From Actinoallomurus purpureus (GTDB lineage Bacteria > Actinomycetota > Actinomycetes > Streptosporangiales > Streptosporangiaceae), in the NCBI RefSeq assembly GCF_024055795.1, contig NZ_JAMXMY010000025.1, positions 62,001-126,000 on the forward strand: DNA of 64,000 bases. Direction: 5' to 3'. The first letter of the stretch is position 1; the number at the start of each line of letters is the position of its first letter. Below are positions 25,316 through 33,349 of the stretch, in pieces. The position numbers and the translations under genes are program-made. The notes under the pieces are model-generated. The model made no database searches. It was not told where the DNA came from and worked only from the letters and a program-made list of their open reading frames with translations.

Positions 25316-27442
25316 TCACGCCGCCGCCCTGCTGTCGTTGACGACGCCGGTGAGGGCGTCGGCGGCCAGCTCCTCCAGGCGCACGACCTCGGCGCCGAGG
25401 CGGGCGGCGAGCCCGCCGGCGAGTCCGAGGCGCACCGGTCCGCGCTCGCAGTCGACCACCACCGAGGTGACACCGCGCAGCAGGTCGGCCGCGCGCAGCG
25501 CGTCGGCCGGCGAGCCGTGGGTGGCCCTCCCGTCGGTCACGAGGACGAGCAGGGGGCGGCGGGCGGGGTCGCGCAGCCGCTCGGCGCGCAGCACGTCCGC
25601 CGCGCGCAGCAGGCCCGCGGCCAGGGGGGTGCGGCCGCCGGTGGGCAGGGTCTCCAGGCGGCGGGCGCCGGCCTCCACGGAGGAGGTCGGCGGCAGCGCG
25701 AGCTCGGCCGACGTGCCCCGGAAGGTGATCAGGCCGACCTTGTCGCGGCGCTGGTAGGCGTCGAGGAGGAGGCTGAGCACGGCGCCCTTGACGGCGCGCA
25801 TCCGCTGCCGGGCGGCCATCGAGCCGCTGGCATCGACGAGGAACATCACCAGGTTGCCCTCGCGGCCCTCCCGGACGCGCTCACGCAGGTCGCCGCGGCG
25901 GATCACGAGCCCGGTGCCGGTGCGGCCGCGGGCGCGCTGGTGGGGGGCCGACGCGAGGAGCGTGGCGGTCAGGTGCACCGACCGCGCGCCCGGCCGCGCA
26001 CCGGTCGTCCGGCCGTACGGCGTGCGGGCCCGCGAGCGGCGGCCCGGCGCGCCGTCGCCAAGACCGGGGACGGTGAACACCCGCGTCCGGTAGACCGCGT
26101 CGGCGGGCGCCGGCTCGGGGACGTCCTCCCGGGTGCGCTCGCCGGCGTCCTCCCGGGTGCGCTCGTCGGCGTCCTCGCCGGACAGCGCCTGCTCGATGTC
26201 GACCAGGGCGCCCTCCTGGGGGTCCGGTCGGGTCGAGTCGTCGGGCGTGTCCGGGTCCGACCCGTCCGGTCCCCCGCCGCCGGGCCCGTCGTCCGGGCCG
26301 GGGTCGTCGGGGTCGGGGTCCTCGGAGTCCGCCTCCGGACCGGTCCCGGCGCCCGGGCCGGGAGGGCCCGGGTCGCGCTTCGTGCCCCGGGGGGGTCGGG
26401 TGCTCGGCGCCGGGGGATCGTCGGAGTCGTAGCCGCCCGTGTTCTCGAGGACCTCGTCGAGTTTGTCCTCGTCGAGGCCCGGCGCGTCGAAGGGGTCGCG
26501 GCGGCGCCGGTGCGGGAGGGCGAGGCGGGCCGCGACGCGCACGTCCTCCGCGGTGACGACCGTACGGTCGTGCCACGCGGCGAGGGCCATCGCGGCGCGG
26601 GCCATGACGATGTCGGCCCGCAGCCCGTCCACCTCGAACGCCGCGCACACCGCCGTGATCTGACGCAGCGCGCCGTCCGGCAGGACGACCTCGGGCAGCA
26701 GGGTGCGGGCCTCCCCGATTCGCCAGGCGAGCTCGGTCTCGGCCCGCGCCCAGTCGGCCGCGAACGCCGCCGGGTCCGCCTCGTACGCCAGGCGGCGGCG
26801 GACGACCTCGGCCCGTTCGTCCGGGTCGCGGGTGGCGGCCACCTCCACCGTGAGGCCGAACCGGTCGAGCAGCTGCGGTCGCAGCTCGCCCTCTTCGGGG
26901 TTCATCGTGCCGACGAGCAGGAACCGCGAGGCGTGCCGGACGGAGACGCCCTCGCGTTCGACGTACGAGTGGCCCATCGCGGCGGCGTCGAGGAGCAGGT
27001 CGACGAGGTGGTCGTGGAGCAGGTTCACCTCGTCGACGTACAGCACGCCGCGGTGCGCGGCGGCCAGCAGGCCGGGCTGGTAGGCCTGGACGCCTTCGGT
27101 GAGGGCGCGTTCGAGGTCGAGTGAGCCGGTGAGGCGGTCCTCGGCCGCGCCGATCGGCAGCTCGACGAGCCGGGCGGGCCGCACCAGGGTGCCGTCGCCG
27201 TCGCCGTGCGGGCCGTCGGGACACCGCGGGTCGGGCGCCTCCGGGTCGCAGGAGAACCGGCAGTCCGCCACGACCGCGACCTCCGGCAGCAGCGCGGCGA
27301 GCGCGCGCACGATGGTGGACTTCGCGGTCCCCTTCTCGCCACGGACCAGCACTCCGCCCACGGACGGTGAGACCGCGTTGATCATGAGGGCGAGCTTGAG
27401 GTCCGCCATGCCGGTGATGGCGGAGAACGGATAGGTGTTCAC
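25316..27442 (-). CDS. Fused ChlI-ChlD-type AAA+/VWA subunit of a cobaltochelatase
   Basis: 708 residues from a GTG at 27442 with AAGGA upstream. The N-terminal ~340 residues are a ChlI/BchI AAA+ module ([16 protein letters not shown] Walker [25 protein letters not shown] Walker B). An acidic, Pro/Gly/Asp-rich linker of about 60 residues follows, then a duplicated ERTRED stretch. A C-terminal VWA domain with the [17 protein letters not shown] completes it. Such I-D fusions act with CobN in place of CobST to drive Co2+ insertion into hydrogenobyrinic acid diamide. CobN is encoded at 61-64 kb here. First gene after the cobalamin riboswitch. Confidence 0.88.
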   Translation of the reverse strand: MNTYPFSAITGMADLKLALMINAVSPSVGGVLVRGEKGTAKSTIVRALAALLPEVAVVADCRFSCDPEAPDPRCPDGPHGDGDGTLVRPARLVELPIGAAEDRLTGSLDLERALTEGVQAYQPGLLAAAHRGVLYVDEVNLLHDHLVDLLLDAAAMGHSYVEREGVSVRHASRFLLVGTMNPEEGELRPQLLDRFGLTVEVAATRDPDERAEVVRRRLAYEADPAAFAADWARAETELAWRIGEARTLLPEVVLPDGALRQITAVCAAFEVDGLRADIVMARAAMALAAWHDRTVVTAEDVRVAARLALPHRRRRDPFDAPGLDEDKLDEVLENTGGYDSDDPPAPSTRPPRGTKRDPGPPGPGAGTGPEADSEDPDPDDPGPDDGPGGGGPDGSDPDTPDDSTRPDPQEGALVDIEQALSGEDADERTREDAGERTREDVPEPAPADAVYRTRVFTVPGLGDGAPGRRSRARTPYGRTTGARPGARSVHLTATLLASAPHQRARGRTGTGLVIRRGDLRERVREGREGNLVMFLVDASGSMAARQRMRAVKGAVLSLLLDAYQRRDKVGLITFRGTSAELALPPTSSVEAGARRLETLPTGGRTPLAAGLLRAADVLRAERLRDPARRPLLVLVTDGRATHGSPADALRAADLLRGVTSVVVDCERGPVRLGLAGGLAARLGAEVVRLEELAADALTGVVNDSRAAA

Positions 27443-27489
27443 CCGGTGGTCGTCCTTTCCTCGGGTTAACGCGCCCGTAGGTGGCATGG

Positions 27490-27660
27490 CGTCGGCGGCC
27501 GGAGTCTCCTGGCTCCCGGATCACCGCCCGCCCTCGGCCTTCCGGCTCACGCCGTGGCCTGCGTTGAGGAAGAACTCCCCGGTCACAGTTGCGCGACAGC
27601 CCCGGATTCGCACCGGGTTCCTCCGCGTACCGCCGGAGGACAGCATGACATATCCGGCCT
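27490..27660 (-). ncRNA. Cobalamin (adenosylcobalamin) riboswitch
   Basis: On the minus strand the core reads CCCGGTGCGAATCCGGGGCTG (written here to show GGTGCGAATC and GGGCTG), then GCGCAACTGTGA. It ends in the B12 box GGGAGCCAGGAGACTCC at 27517-27501. These are the conserved elements of the cobalamin riboswitch in the right order. Only about 50 nt separate the B12 box from the GTG of the chelatase gene, so control of ribosome access is more likely than a distant terminator. B12 would then repress the entire downstream cob run. Confidence 0.93.
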
Positions 27661-27760
27661 GGCCCGCGACAGCGCAGGTACGGCCACCCTCCGGGATACC
27701 CGGTGGCGAAGGGGTCGAGGAGCGTCCGGCCGCTGCCGGGCGGGCGGAGATCTGCTTGAA

Positions 27761-27774
27761 TAGAACCTGTTCTA
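27761..27774. promoter_or_regulatory. KstR-type operator palindrome
   Basis: TAGAACCTGTTCTA fits the mycobacterial KstR consensus TnnAACnnGTTnnA at every fixed position, with additional dyad symmetry. It lies 19 bp upstream of the start codon of the F420-dependent oxidoreductase, in the promoter/leader region. KstR is a TetR repressor released by cholesterol-derived CoA thioesters. Confidence 0.65.
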
Positions 27775-27792
27775 CTTTCAGGGGAGGCGCGG

Positions 27793-28821
27793 ATGAGGCT
27801 CGGCATCAACGTCGGCTACTGGCAGCGGGATCCGGAGGACGCGACCGAGACGGTGCTGGCCGCCGAGCGGCTCGGCTACGAGTACGTCTACACAGCCGAG
27901 GCCTACGGCTCCGACGCCTTCACGACGCTCACCTGGTACGGCGCCCGGACCTCCCGCATCAAGCTGGGCACGGCGGTGGTGCAGATGTCCGCCCGCACGC
28001 CCGCCGCCACCGCCATGCACGCGCTGACCCTCGACGCGCTGTCCGGCGGCCGGCTCACCCTGGGGATCGGCGCGTCCGGCCCCCAGGTCGTGGAGGGCTG
28101 GTACGGCGTGCCGTTCGCCCGGCCGCTCGAGCGCACCCGCGAGTACGTACGGATCCTGCGCGACGTCTGGCGGCGCGCGGAGCCGGTCACCTCCCCCGGA
28201 CCGCACTACCCACTGCCGCTCCCGGCCTCGGCGTACGGACCGGGCCGCGTCACCGGCCTCGGCAAGCCGCTCAAGTCGATCGCCCACCCGGTGCGCCCGC
28301 GGATCCCGGTCTACCTCGGCGCGGAGGGCCCGAAGAACATCGCCCTGGCGGCCGAGCTCGCCGACGGCTGGCTCCCCCTCTTCGTCGACCCCACGCGGAT
28401 CGAGACGGTCTTCGGCGCGCCGCTGGCCGGTCGCCGCGAGGGGTTCGACATCGCCGCGACGGTGACGACGATCGTGACCGACGACCTGGCGACGGCGCTG
28501 GAGTTCGCCAAGATCCCGCTGGCCTTCTACATCGGCGGCATGGGGGCCAGGGACCGCAATTTCCACCTCGACCTCATCGGACGGCTGGGATACGCCGAGG
28601 AGGCCGCCCGGGTGCAGGAGCTGTTCCTGTCGGGCCGGCGCGACGAGGCGATCAAGGCGGTGCCGGACGAGCTGGCCGACTCGATCTCCCTGCTGGGCCC
28701 GATCGGCCGCGTCAGGGAGCGCCTGCAACTGTGGCGCGACTCGCCCGTGACCACGCTCCTCATCGCCGGAGTCAAGGACGAGCCGACACTGAAGGCGATC
28801 CGCGACCTCGTACAGCCCTGA
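27793..28821 (+). CDS. LLM-class F420-dependent oxidoreductase
   Basis: 342 residues of the bacterial luciferase-like TIM-barrel family, with ATG at 27793 behind GGGGAGG. Signatures: LGINVGYWQRDPEDA, YTAEAYGSDAFTTL, TRIKLGTAVVQMSARTP-like, GIGASGPQVVEGWYG and VYLGAEGPKNIALAAELADGWLP. The overall pattern resembles Rv3520c of Mycobacterium tuberculosis, a member of the KstR steroid regulon. Together with the KstR-like operator just upstream this suggests a role in steroid or related lipid catabolism. No other steroid genes are in the window. F420 use is inferred from family. Confidence 0.88.
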   Translation: MRLGINVGYWQRDPEDATETVLAAERLGYEYVYTAEAYGSDAFTTLTWYGARTSRIKLGTAVVQMSARTPAATAMHALTLDALSGGRLTLGIGASGPQVVEGWYGVPFARPLERTREYVRILRDVWRRAEPVTSPGPHYPLPLPASAYGPGRVTGLGKPLKSIAHPVRPRIPVYLGAEGPKNIALAAELADGWLPLFVDPTRIETVFGAPLAGRREGFDIAATVTTIVTDDLATALEFAKIPLAFYIGGMGARDRNFHLDLIGRLGYAEEAARVQELFLSGRRDEAIKAVPDELADSISLLGPIGRVRERLQLWRDSPVTTLLIAGVKDEPTLKAIRDLVQP

Positions 28822-28844
28822 CCGGCCCCAGCGAGGCGCCGCCG

Positions 28845-28900
28845 GCTCCGGGCCACGGTCAGGCTCCAGGCCACCGTCAGCTCCGGACCACCGTCAGCTC
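28845..28900. repeat. Short tandem repeat, about 17-bp unit
   Basis: The motif GGCCACCGTCAGCTCC and near copies occur three times in succession between the two convergent stop codons (28821 and 28894). The last copy runs into the 3' end of the DUF6504 gene. Confidence 0.5.
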
Positions 28901-29169
28901 CAGGCACGGGAGAGCATCCACGTGCCGGTCGCCTGGTCGTGGCGCAGCTCGTAGACGCCGACCGCCCGGTCCGGGGTGGCCTCCACACGCCAGAACTCGC
29001 GCTCGGAACCCTCCGGGGCCTCCGGGTGGCGTTCGTGCCACCAGTCGCGGGTGGTGACCCAGCGGTCCAGCACCCGGAGCACGGTGTAGAGCCGGCCGCG
29101 CCAGACGAAGCGCGAGGGCCTGCCGTCGGTGAGCCAGACCTCCACCGGGTCGCCGTACACCCGGCTCAT
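28894..29169 (-). CDS. DUF6504 family protein
   Basis: 91 residues starting MSRVYGDPVEVWLTDGRPSR at the ATG at 29169. It is rich in aromatic residues (FVWRGRLYTVLRVLDRWV, TRDWWHE) and ends with a beta-rich RVEATPDRAVGVYELRHD. I recognise it as DUF6504, a small actinobacterial family often encoded with the ImuB-like Y-family polymerase and DnaE2 mutagenesis genes. Here it stands alone, convergent to the oxidoreductase. A LexA-type SOS box 119 bp upstream fits a DNA-damage role. Molecular function unknown. Confidence 0.75.
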   Translation of the reverse strand: MSRVYGDPVEVWLTDGRPSRFVWRGRLYTVLRVLDRWVTTRDWWHERHPEAPEGSEREFWRVEATPDRAVGVYELRHDQATGTWMLSRAWS

Positions 29170-29287
29170 CGCCCGCCGCCCGGCGCGTCTCCACGCCCCA
29201 CGGGTCCATCGCTCGCTCCGCCCACGCGGGCCGCCCACCTTCCGGATCGGTGACAGGAGTGAGCCTGGGGGAAGACAGGCGACAGAC

Positions 29288-29303
29288 TCGAACATACGTT
29301 CGG
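29288..29303. promoter_or_regulatory. LexA-type SOS box
   Basis: TCGAACATACGTTCGG matches the actinobacterial LexA site TCGAAC-N4-GTTCGA with one mismatch at the last base. It lies upstream of the minus-strand DUF6504 gene (start 29169); the nearest plus-strand gene start is 675 bp away. Confidence 0.6.
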
Positions 29304-29383
29304 AGGAGTCACTTGTAAAGGCCCATCGGGAATCCCCGGCCGGGGTCGGCGGCCCGCCTGTGCGATGGGCCCGGCGGCGGGAG

Positions 29384-29659
29384 TCAGACGCCGAGGGCCT
29401 GCGCGATCGACTCGGCCGCGCCGACGGGGTCGGCGGCGTCCGCCTGGCCGCCCCCGCCCCACAGGTAGGACCAGCCGATCCGGGACGTCGGCATGGCGAC
29501 GACCATGACACTCTGCCCGCTGGACGGGTCCACCACGCGCAGCATGGGCTCCTCGGCCCCGACCAGAAGGCCTCGCAGGCCGCGCCCCTCCACCTCGCGG
29601 GCGAGCGCCTCCAGATGACGGCGCCGCGGCCCGGACGCAGAATCCGCAGTGGCGGCCAT
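29384..29659 (-). CDS. Small conserved partner protein of an XRE regulator
   Basis: 91 residues from the ATG at 29659. A basic helical N terminus (RRRHLEALAREVEGRG) is followed by a beta-rich half with LRVVDPSSGQSVMVVAMP, a WSYLWGGG stretch and the ending DPVGAAESIAQALGV. The product at 47014-47427 has the same C-terminal plan (hydrophobic VVVIAV, an aromatic FEWKSG stretch, then DPAGAAAAIAAHV). Both lie beside XRE-type regulators. It is divergent from the XRE/DUF5753 gene. Function unknown; I see no membrane segment. Confidence 0.7.
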   Translation of the reverse strand: MAATADSASGPRRRHLEALAREVEGRGLRGLLVGAEEPMLRVVDPSSGQSVMVVAMPTSRIGWSYLWGGGGQADAADPVGAAESIAQALGV

Positions 29660-29704
29660 GGTTTGCCACCCCTCTCGCGCTTGGACGATACGGCAGGAAG
29701 GGGT

Positions 29705-29764
29705 ACGCCCTAGGGCGTTCAACAGGTAAGGTGCCATCCGGTGGCAAAAGGTGCCCAGGTGGCA
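29705..29764. promoter_or_regulatory. Palindrome and two phased inverted repeats between the XRE gene and its divergent partner
   Basis: ACGCCCTAGGGCGT (29705-29718) is a perfect 14-bp palindrome. Two inverted repeats follow, TGCCA-tccgg-TGGCA (29732-29746) and TGCC-cagg-TGGCA (29752-29764), whose left edges are exactly 20 bp apart. The cluster sits 46-105 bp upstream of the small gene start at 29659. It is a good candidate for binding of the neighbouring XRE protein. Confidence 0.5.
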
Positions 29765-29977
29765 ACGGTGAGTGACCTTCCCTGTCAGGATGTCCTCCCC
29801 CACTTTTACGTGCAAGTATTTTCGGACAAATAGATCAGACGGATTCGGCATCACCCGCACACAGTTCAACGGCCCCGGCGCGGCCCGACCAAGAGTTTCG
29901 GCCCCACCCAGCGCCGCCCACCACCACTCTCCCTTCTCCTCGCGCTACCCGCAGGACGCTCGCCATGGAGGTGCCCC

Positions 29978-30868
29978 ATGTCCGATGGCCGTAGTCCAAC
30001 CGTCCGCCGCCGCCGGCTGGGAATGGAACTGCGCAGGCTTCGCGACGCCGCGGGTCTCATGATCGAAGACGTCGCGAAGCACCTGGAGTGCTCGATGTCG
30101 CGCGTCAGCCGCATCGAGACCGGCAAGTCCGTGGCGCGAATCCGCGACGTACGCGACATGCTCGACCTCTACGGCCTGCCCGAGGGCGCCCAGCGCGACC
30201 AGCTCCTCGGACTTGCCAAGGACGCCCAGCAGCGCGGCTGGTGGACCGAGTACGAGGCGGTGCTGTCCGCGTCGGCGGGCCTGGACACCTACATCGGGCT
30301 CGAGGCCTCGGCGGCGTCCATTCGAACGTTCCAGACCCATCTGGTGCCCGGTCTCCTGCAGACCGAGGAGTACGCCCGCGCGCTGATCAAGGCGGGCCGC
30401 CCCGGCGAGTCGCCCGAGAGCGTCGACCGGCGCATCGCGCTGCGCACCCGCCGTCAGGCCATGCTGCACGACTCCGGCTCGCTGGAGCTGTGGGCCGTAC
30501 TCGACGAGGCGGTGCTGCGCCGGCCGATCGGCGGCGTGACCGTCATGCAGGCCCAGCTGATCCGGCTGCTGGAGGTCGGCGAACTTCCCGGCGTCACCAT
30601 CCAGGTGCTGCCCTTCGCACGGGGCGCCCACCCCGGCGTCGACGGCGCCTTCACGATCATCGGCTTCCCCGACCCCACGGACCTGGACGTCGTCTACATC
30701 GACTGTCCCGCCGGGAACATCTTCCTCGAGAAGGACAAGGACGTCCGCCGTCACACGACCTGGTTCGACCACCTGCGGGCCGCCGCGCTGCCACCCGACG
30801 AGTCAGCCGAGTTCATCACGGCGGCGGCGGACGAGTTCAAGAATGCGTCCCCGTACCCACGGGGGTGA
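29978..30868 (+). CDS. XRE-family regulator with DUF5753 domain
   Basis: 296 residues. The N-terminal ~70 residues carry a helix-turn-helix (LRRLRDAAGLMIEDVAKHLECSMSRVSRIETG). The rest is the DUF5753 domain (TFQTHLVPGLLQTEEYARALI, LRTRRQAMLHDSG, VTIQVLPFARGAHPGVDGAFTII). This type is abundant in streptomycetes and relatives and normally works with a small DUF397 protein encoded next door, as in the WhiJ/BldB-associated systems. A DUF397 gene follows 27 bp later, but it is short. Confidence 0.92.
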   Translation: MSDGRSPTVRRRRLGMELRRLRDAAGLMIEDVAKHLECSMSRVSRIETGKSVARIRDVRDMLDLYGLPEGAQRDQLLGLAKDAQQRGWWTEYEAVLSASAGLDTYIGLEASAASIRTFQTHLVPGLLQTEEYARALIKAGRPGESPESVDRRIALRTRRQAMLHDSGSLELWAVLDEAVLRRPIGGVTVMQAQLIRLLEVGELPGVTIQVLPFARGAHPGVDGAFTIIGFPDPTDLDVVYIDCPAGNIFLEKDKDVRRHTTWFDHLRAAALPPDESAEFITAAADEFKNASPYPRG

Positions 30869-30895
30869 TTTTCGCACCAGGAAGGAGACCAGGGG

Positions 30896-31006
30896 ATGAG
30901 TGGCCACCCCGATCTCACCGACGCCGGCTGGCGAAAGAGCACCCGTAGTTCCAACAACGCCGACTGCGTCGAAGTCGCCGTGATCGACGACGCGCACGAC
31001 GACTGA
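30896..31006 (+). CDS. Truncated DUF397 protein
   Basis: 36 residues: MSGHPDLTDAGWRKSTRSS, then NNADCVEVAV and an acidic end. The GWRKSTRSS..DCVEVAV pattern is the first half of DUF397. Normal members are about 60-70 residues and continue through a DSK/RD segment and a FTAAEW-type end, which is missing because of an early TGA at 31004. An AAGGAGA ribosome-binding site precedes the ATG at 30896. It is either a short functional form or a decaying partner of the XRE regulator. Confidence 0.75.
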   Translation: MSGHPDLTDAGWRKSTRSSNNADCVEVAVIDDAHDD

Positions 31007-31097
31007 TCCGATACCTCCACAGGGCCGCGGGAGCGCGCTCCCGCGGCCTCCAGGGCCCGCGTTAGAGTCGATCTCCACCCTCTCTGAAGGAGATCGC

Positions 31098-32141
31098 ATG
31101 CTGCCCTGGCCGGCCCCGCTCGCCGGACGCATCGACGAACACGAGATCACCAGTGAGCTGCTGCGAGGCAACCCCCTCGGCGATCCGCACCGGCGGCCGC
31201 TGTGGGTCTACGTCCCGCCGGGGTACGACGACGAGCCGGACCGCCGCTACCCCACCGTCTACGCGATCCAGGGCTACACCGGGTCCCTGCCGATGTGGCG
31301 CAACCGCGCGCCGTGGCGGCAGCCCTTCCCCGAACTCGCCGACCAGGTCTTCGCGCGCGGCGAGGCGCCGCCGGTGATCGTGGTCTACGTCGACGCGTGG
31401 ACGTCGGTCGGCGGCAGCCAGTTCCTCGACTCCCCGGGCACCGGGCGCTACCACTCGTACCTGTGCGAGGAGATCGTGCCGTGGGTGGACGCCCATTACC
31501 GGACGCTCCCCGACCGCGACCACCGCGCGATCAGCGGCAAGTCCAGCGGCGGCTACGGCGCGATGATCACGCCGATGCTGCGGCCCGACGTGTTCGGCGC
31601 GCTCGCGACGCACGCCGGGGACGCCCTGTTCGACGTCTGCTACCGCCCGGAGTTCCCGAAGACGGCTCGTACGCTGCGCGACGCCTACGACGGCTCGATC
31701 GACCGGTTCCTCGCCGACTTCCGTGGCCGCCTCGCCGGCACCAAGGAGACCGACCTCCCGCTCATCGAGATGTACGGCAACTCCGCGGCGTACTCCGCCG
31801 ACGAGGACGGCACCGTCCAGCTGCCCTTCGACGACACCGGCGACGTCGTCCCCGAGATCTGGGAGCGCTGGCTGGCCAAGGACCCGGTGCTCATGGCGCG
31901 GCGCCCGGAGTACGCCGAGGCGCTGCGCTCGCTGCGGGCCGTCTGGATCGACGCGGGCACCAGGGACGAGTACCACCTCGACTTCGGCGCCGTCGCCTTC
32001 CGCCGCGCGGTCGCGGCCGCCGGCCTGAAGGACGACGCCGTGCACTTCGAACTGTTCGACGCGGGCCACGGCGCCATCGAGTACCGCTACCCCCTCGCCC
32101 TCACCTGGCTCGCCGAACGCCTGAGCCCTGATCGGCCCTGA
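31098..32141 (+). CDS. Esterase-family alpha/beta hydrolase
   Basis: 347 residues, ATG at 31098 behind GAAGGAGAT. It belongs to the putative esterase (esterase D/Fes/antigen 85-like) group: PLWVYVPPGYDD, YPTVYAIQGYTGS, the nucleophile elbow ISGKSSGGYGAM (about residues 151-162), and a likely catalytic histidine in FDAGHGAIEYR near the C terminus. No signal peptide is evident, so it is probably cytoplasmic. Natural substrate unknown. It converges on manA. Confidence 0.85.
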   Translation: MLPWPAPLAGRIDEHEITSELLRGNPLGDPHRRPLWVYVPPGYDDEPDRRYPTVYAIQGYTGSLPMWRNRAPWRQPFPELADQVFARGEAPPVIVVYVDAWTSVGGSQFLDSPGTGRYHSYLCEEIVPWVDAHYRTLPDRDHRAISGKSSGGYGAMITPMLRPDVFGALATHAGDALFDVCYRPEFPKTARTLRDAYDGSIDRFLADFRGRLAGTKETDLPLIEMYGNSAAYSADEDGTVQLPFDDTGDVVPEIWERWLAKDPVLMARRPEYAEALRSLRAVWIDAGTRDEYHLDFGAVAFRRAVAAAGLKDDAVHFELFDAGHGAIEYRYPLALTWLAERLSPDRP

Positions 32142-32161
32142 GCGGTCGGTGGGCGTCTTTG

Positions 32162-32212
32162 GCCGTCACCGTCACCACAGCCGTGGCGTGGCCACTGGCG
32201 GATGGTGACGGC
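32162..32212. terminator. Hairpin between convergent esterase and manA genes
   Basis: GCCGTCACC (32162-32170) and GGTGACGGC (32204-32212) can pair around an inner GC-rich region. It lies between the esterase stop (32141) and the manA stop (32234). A bidirectional terminator is likely though no T-run is present. Confidence 0.45.
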
Positions 32213-32233
32213 AGGGAAGCCGTAGCAGCTCGC

Positions 32234-33346
32234 TCAGCTCTCCGGGAGGCTCGCTCGGAAGAGGACGCCCGCGCCGGTCGCCTCGATCGGGCCGCCGCGG
32301 TGTTCGGCGAAGGCGGCACGGCCCCGGGTCAGCTCGGTCGTACGGCCGTCGCGGCGCAGCTCCACCCGGCCGTCCGTGCACAGCAGCAGCTGCGGACCTC
32401 CGGCGGGCAGCACCGCGTCGTCCGCGACGTCCACGCAGGACAGCCGGAACTCCGGCGCCGGCGTGAGGTAGACCTCCTCTTCGCCGTGGCGGACGGGGTC
32501 GAGCACGTCCGGGCGTCCGGGTTCGAAGGAGGCGATGTTCAGCAGCTCCGGCACGTCGACGTGCTTGGGCGTCAGCCCGGCCCGCAGCACGTTGTCCGAA
32601 CCGGCCATGAGCTCCACGGCCGTCCCGGCGAGGTAGGCGTGCGGCACGCGCGGCGGGACGTACATCGCCTGCCCGGGAGCCAGCCGCACCTCGTTCATCA
32701 GCATCGCCAGGATGACGCCCGTGTCGGCGGGGTACCGCTCGGCCAGCGAGGCGTACGGCTCCCCGGCGACGGCGGCGGCCTCGGCCACGACCCGGTCCGG
32801 AGACGGCCAGGTGAGCAGGGTCCGCACCGCCGAGCGCAGGTCGCCCGCCGCGAGCAGATCCACGATCGGGCGCAGCGCCGGGACCTTGCTCAGGAGCTCG
32901 GCGCTCTCGCCCGGGTCGCGCAGCCCGCACAGCGCGTGCACGTCGGTCAGCGCGCACAGCAGCTCGGGCTTGGGCCAGTCGTCCTTGTAGTTGCGCGCCG
33001 GGTCGCCGGGCGGGGCGTGCTCCGCCGCGAAGCCGCGCTCGGCCTGCTCACGGTCCGGGTGGACCTGCAGGGACAGGGGCGCGGCGATCGCCAGGACCTT
33101 CAGCAGGAACGGCAGCCGCGGCCCGAACCGGGCGACGGCGGCGGGCCCGAGCGTGCCCTCCGGGTCGGCCGCGACGTGCTCCTCCAGGGACGTGCCGCCG
33201 GGCAGCCGCGACGGCGCGGCCGGGTGCGCGCCGATCCACAGCTCCGCCTGCGGCCGCTCGGTGGGCGACGGCAGGCCGAGGAAGTCGGCGAGCACGGTGT
33301 GCGATCCCCAGGCGTACTCCTGGACGGGGTTCTCAAGACGTTCCAT
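32234..33346 (-). CDS. manA: Mannose-6-phosphate isomerase, class I
   Basis: 370 residues. It interconverts mannose-6-phosphate and fructose-6-phosphate. Features: LENPVQEYAWGSHTVLADFLG at the start, AELWIGAHPAAPS with the zinc-ligand region, LQVHPDREQAERGFAAE, and YVPPRVPHAYLAGTAVELMAGSDNVLRAG near residues 225-255, all typical of type I PMI cupins. It is the last gene of the mannoside operon, 3 bp after the ROK kinase stop, and delivers the sugar to glycolysis. Confidence 0.95.
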   Translation of the reverse strand: MERLENPVQEYAWGSHTVLADFLGLPSPTERPQAELWIGAHPAAPSRLPGGTSLEEHVAADPEGTLGPAAVARFGPRLPFLLKVLAIAAPLSLQVHPDREQAERGFAAEHAPPGDPARNYKDDWPKPELLCALTDVHALCGLRDPGESAELLSKVPALRPIVDLLAAGDLRSAVRTLLTWPSPDRVVAEAAAVAGEPYASLAERYPADTGVILAMLMNEVRLAPGQAMYVPPRVPHAYLAGTAVELMAGSDNVLRAGLTPKHVDVPELLNIASFEPGRPDVLDPVRHGEEEVYLTPAPEFRLSCVDVADDAVLPAGGPQLLLCTDGRVELRRDGRTTELTRGRAAFAEHRGGPIEATGAGVLFRASLPES

Positions 33347-33349
33347 GAG

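Noticed and set aside
24521-27124. 867-codon plus-strand ORF over cobO and the chelatase gene
   Set aside because: Mirror frame of real minus-strand genes with no recognisable domain.
25881-27809. 642-codon minus-strand ORF running through the riboswitch
   Set aside because: Arg/Pro/Gly-rich shadow in another frame of the ChlID gene; it would read through the cobalamin riboswitch.
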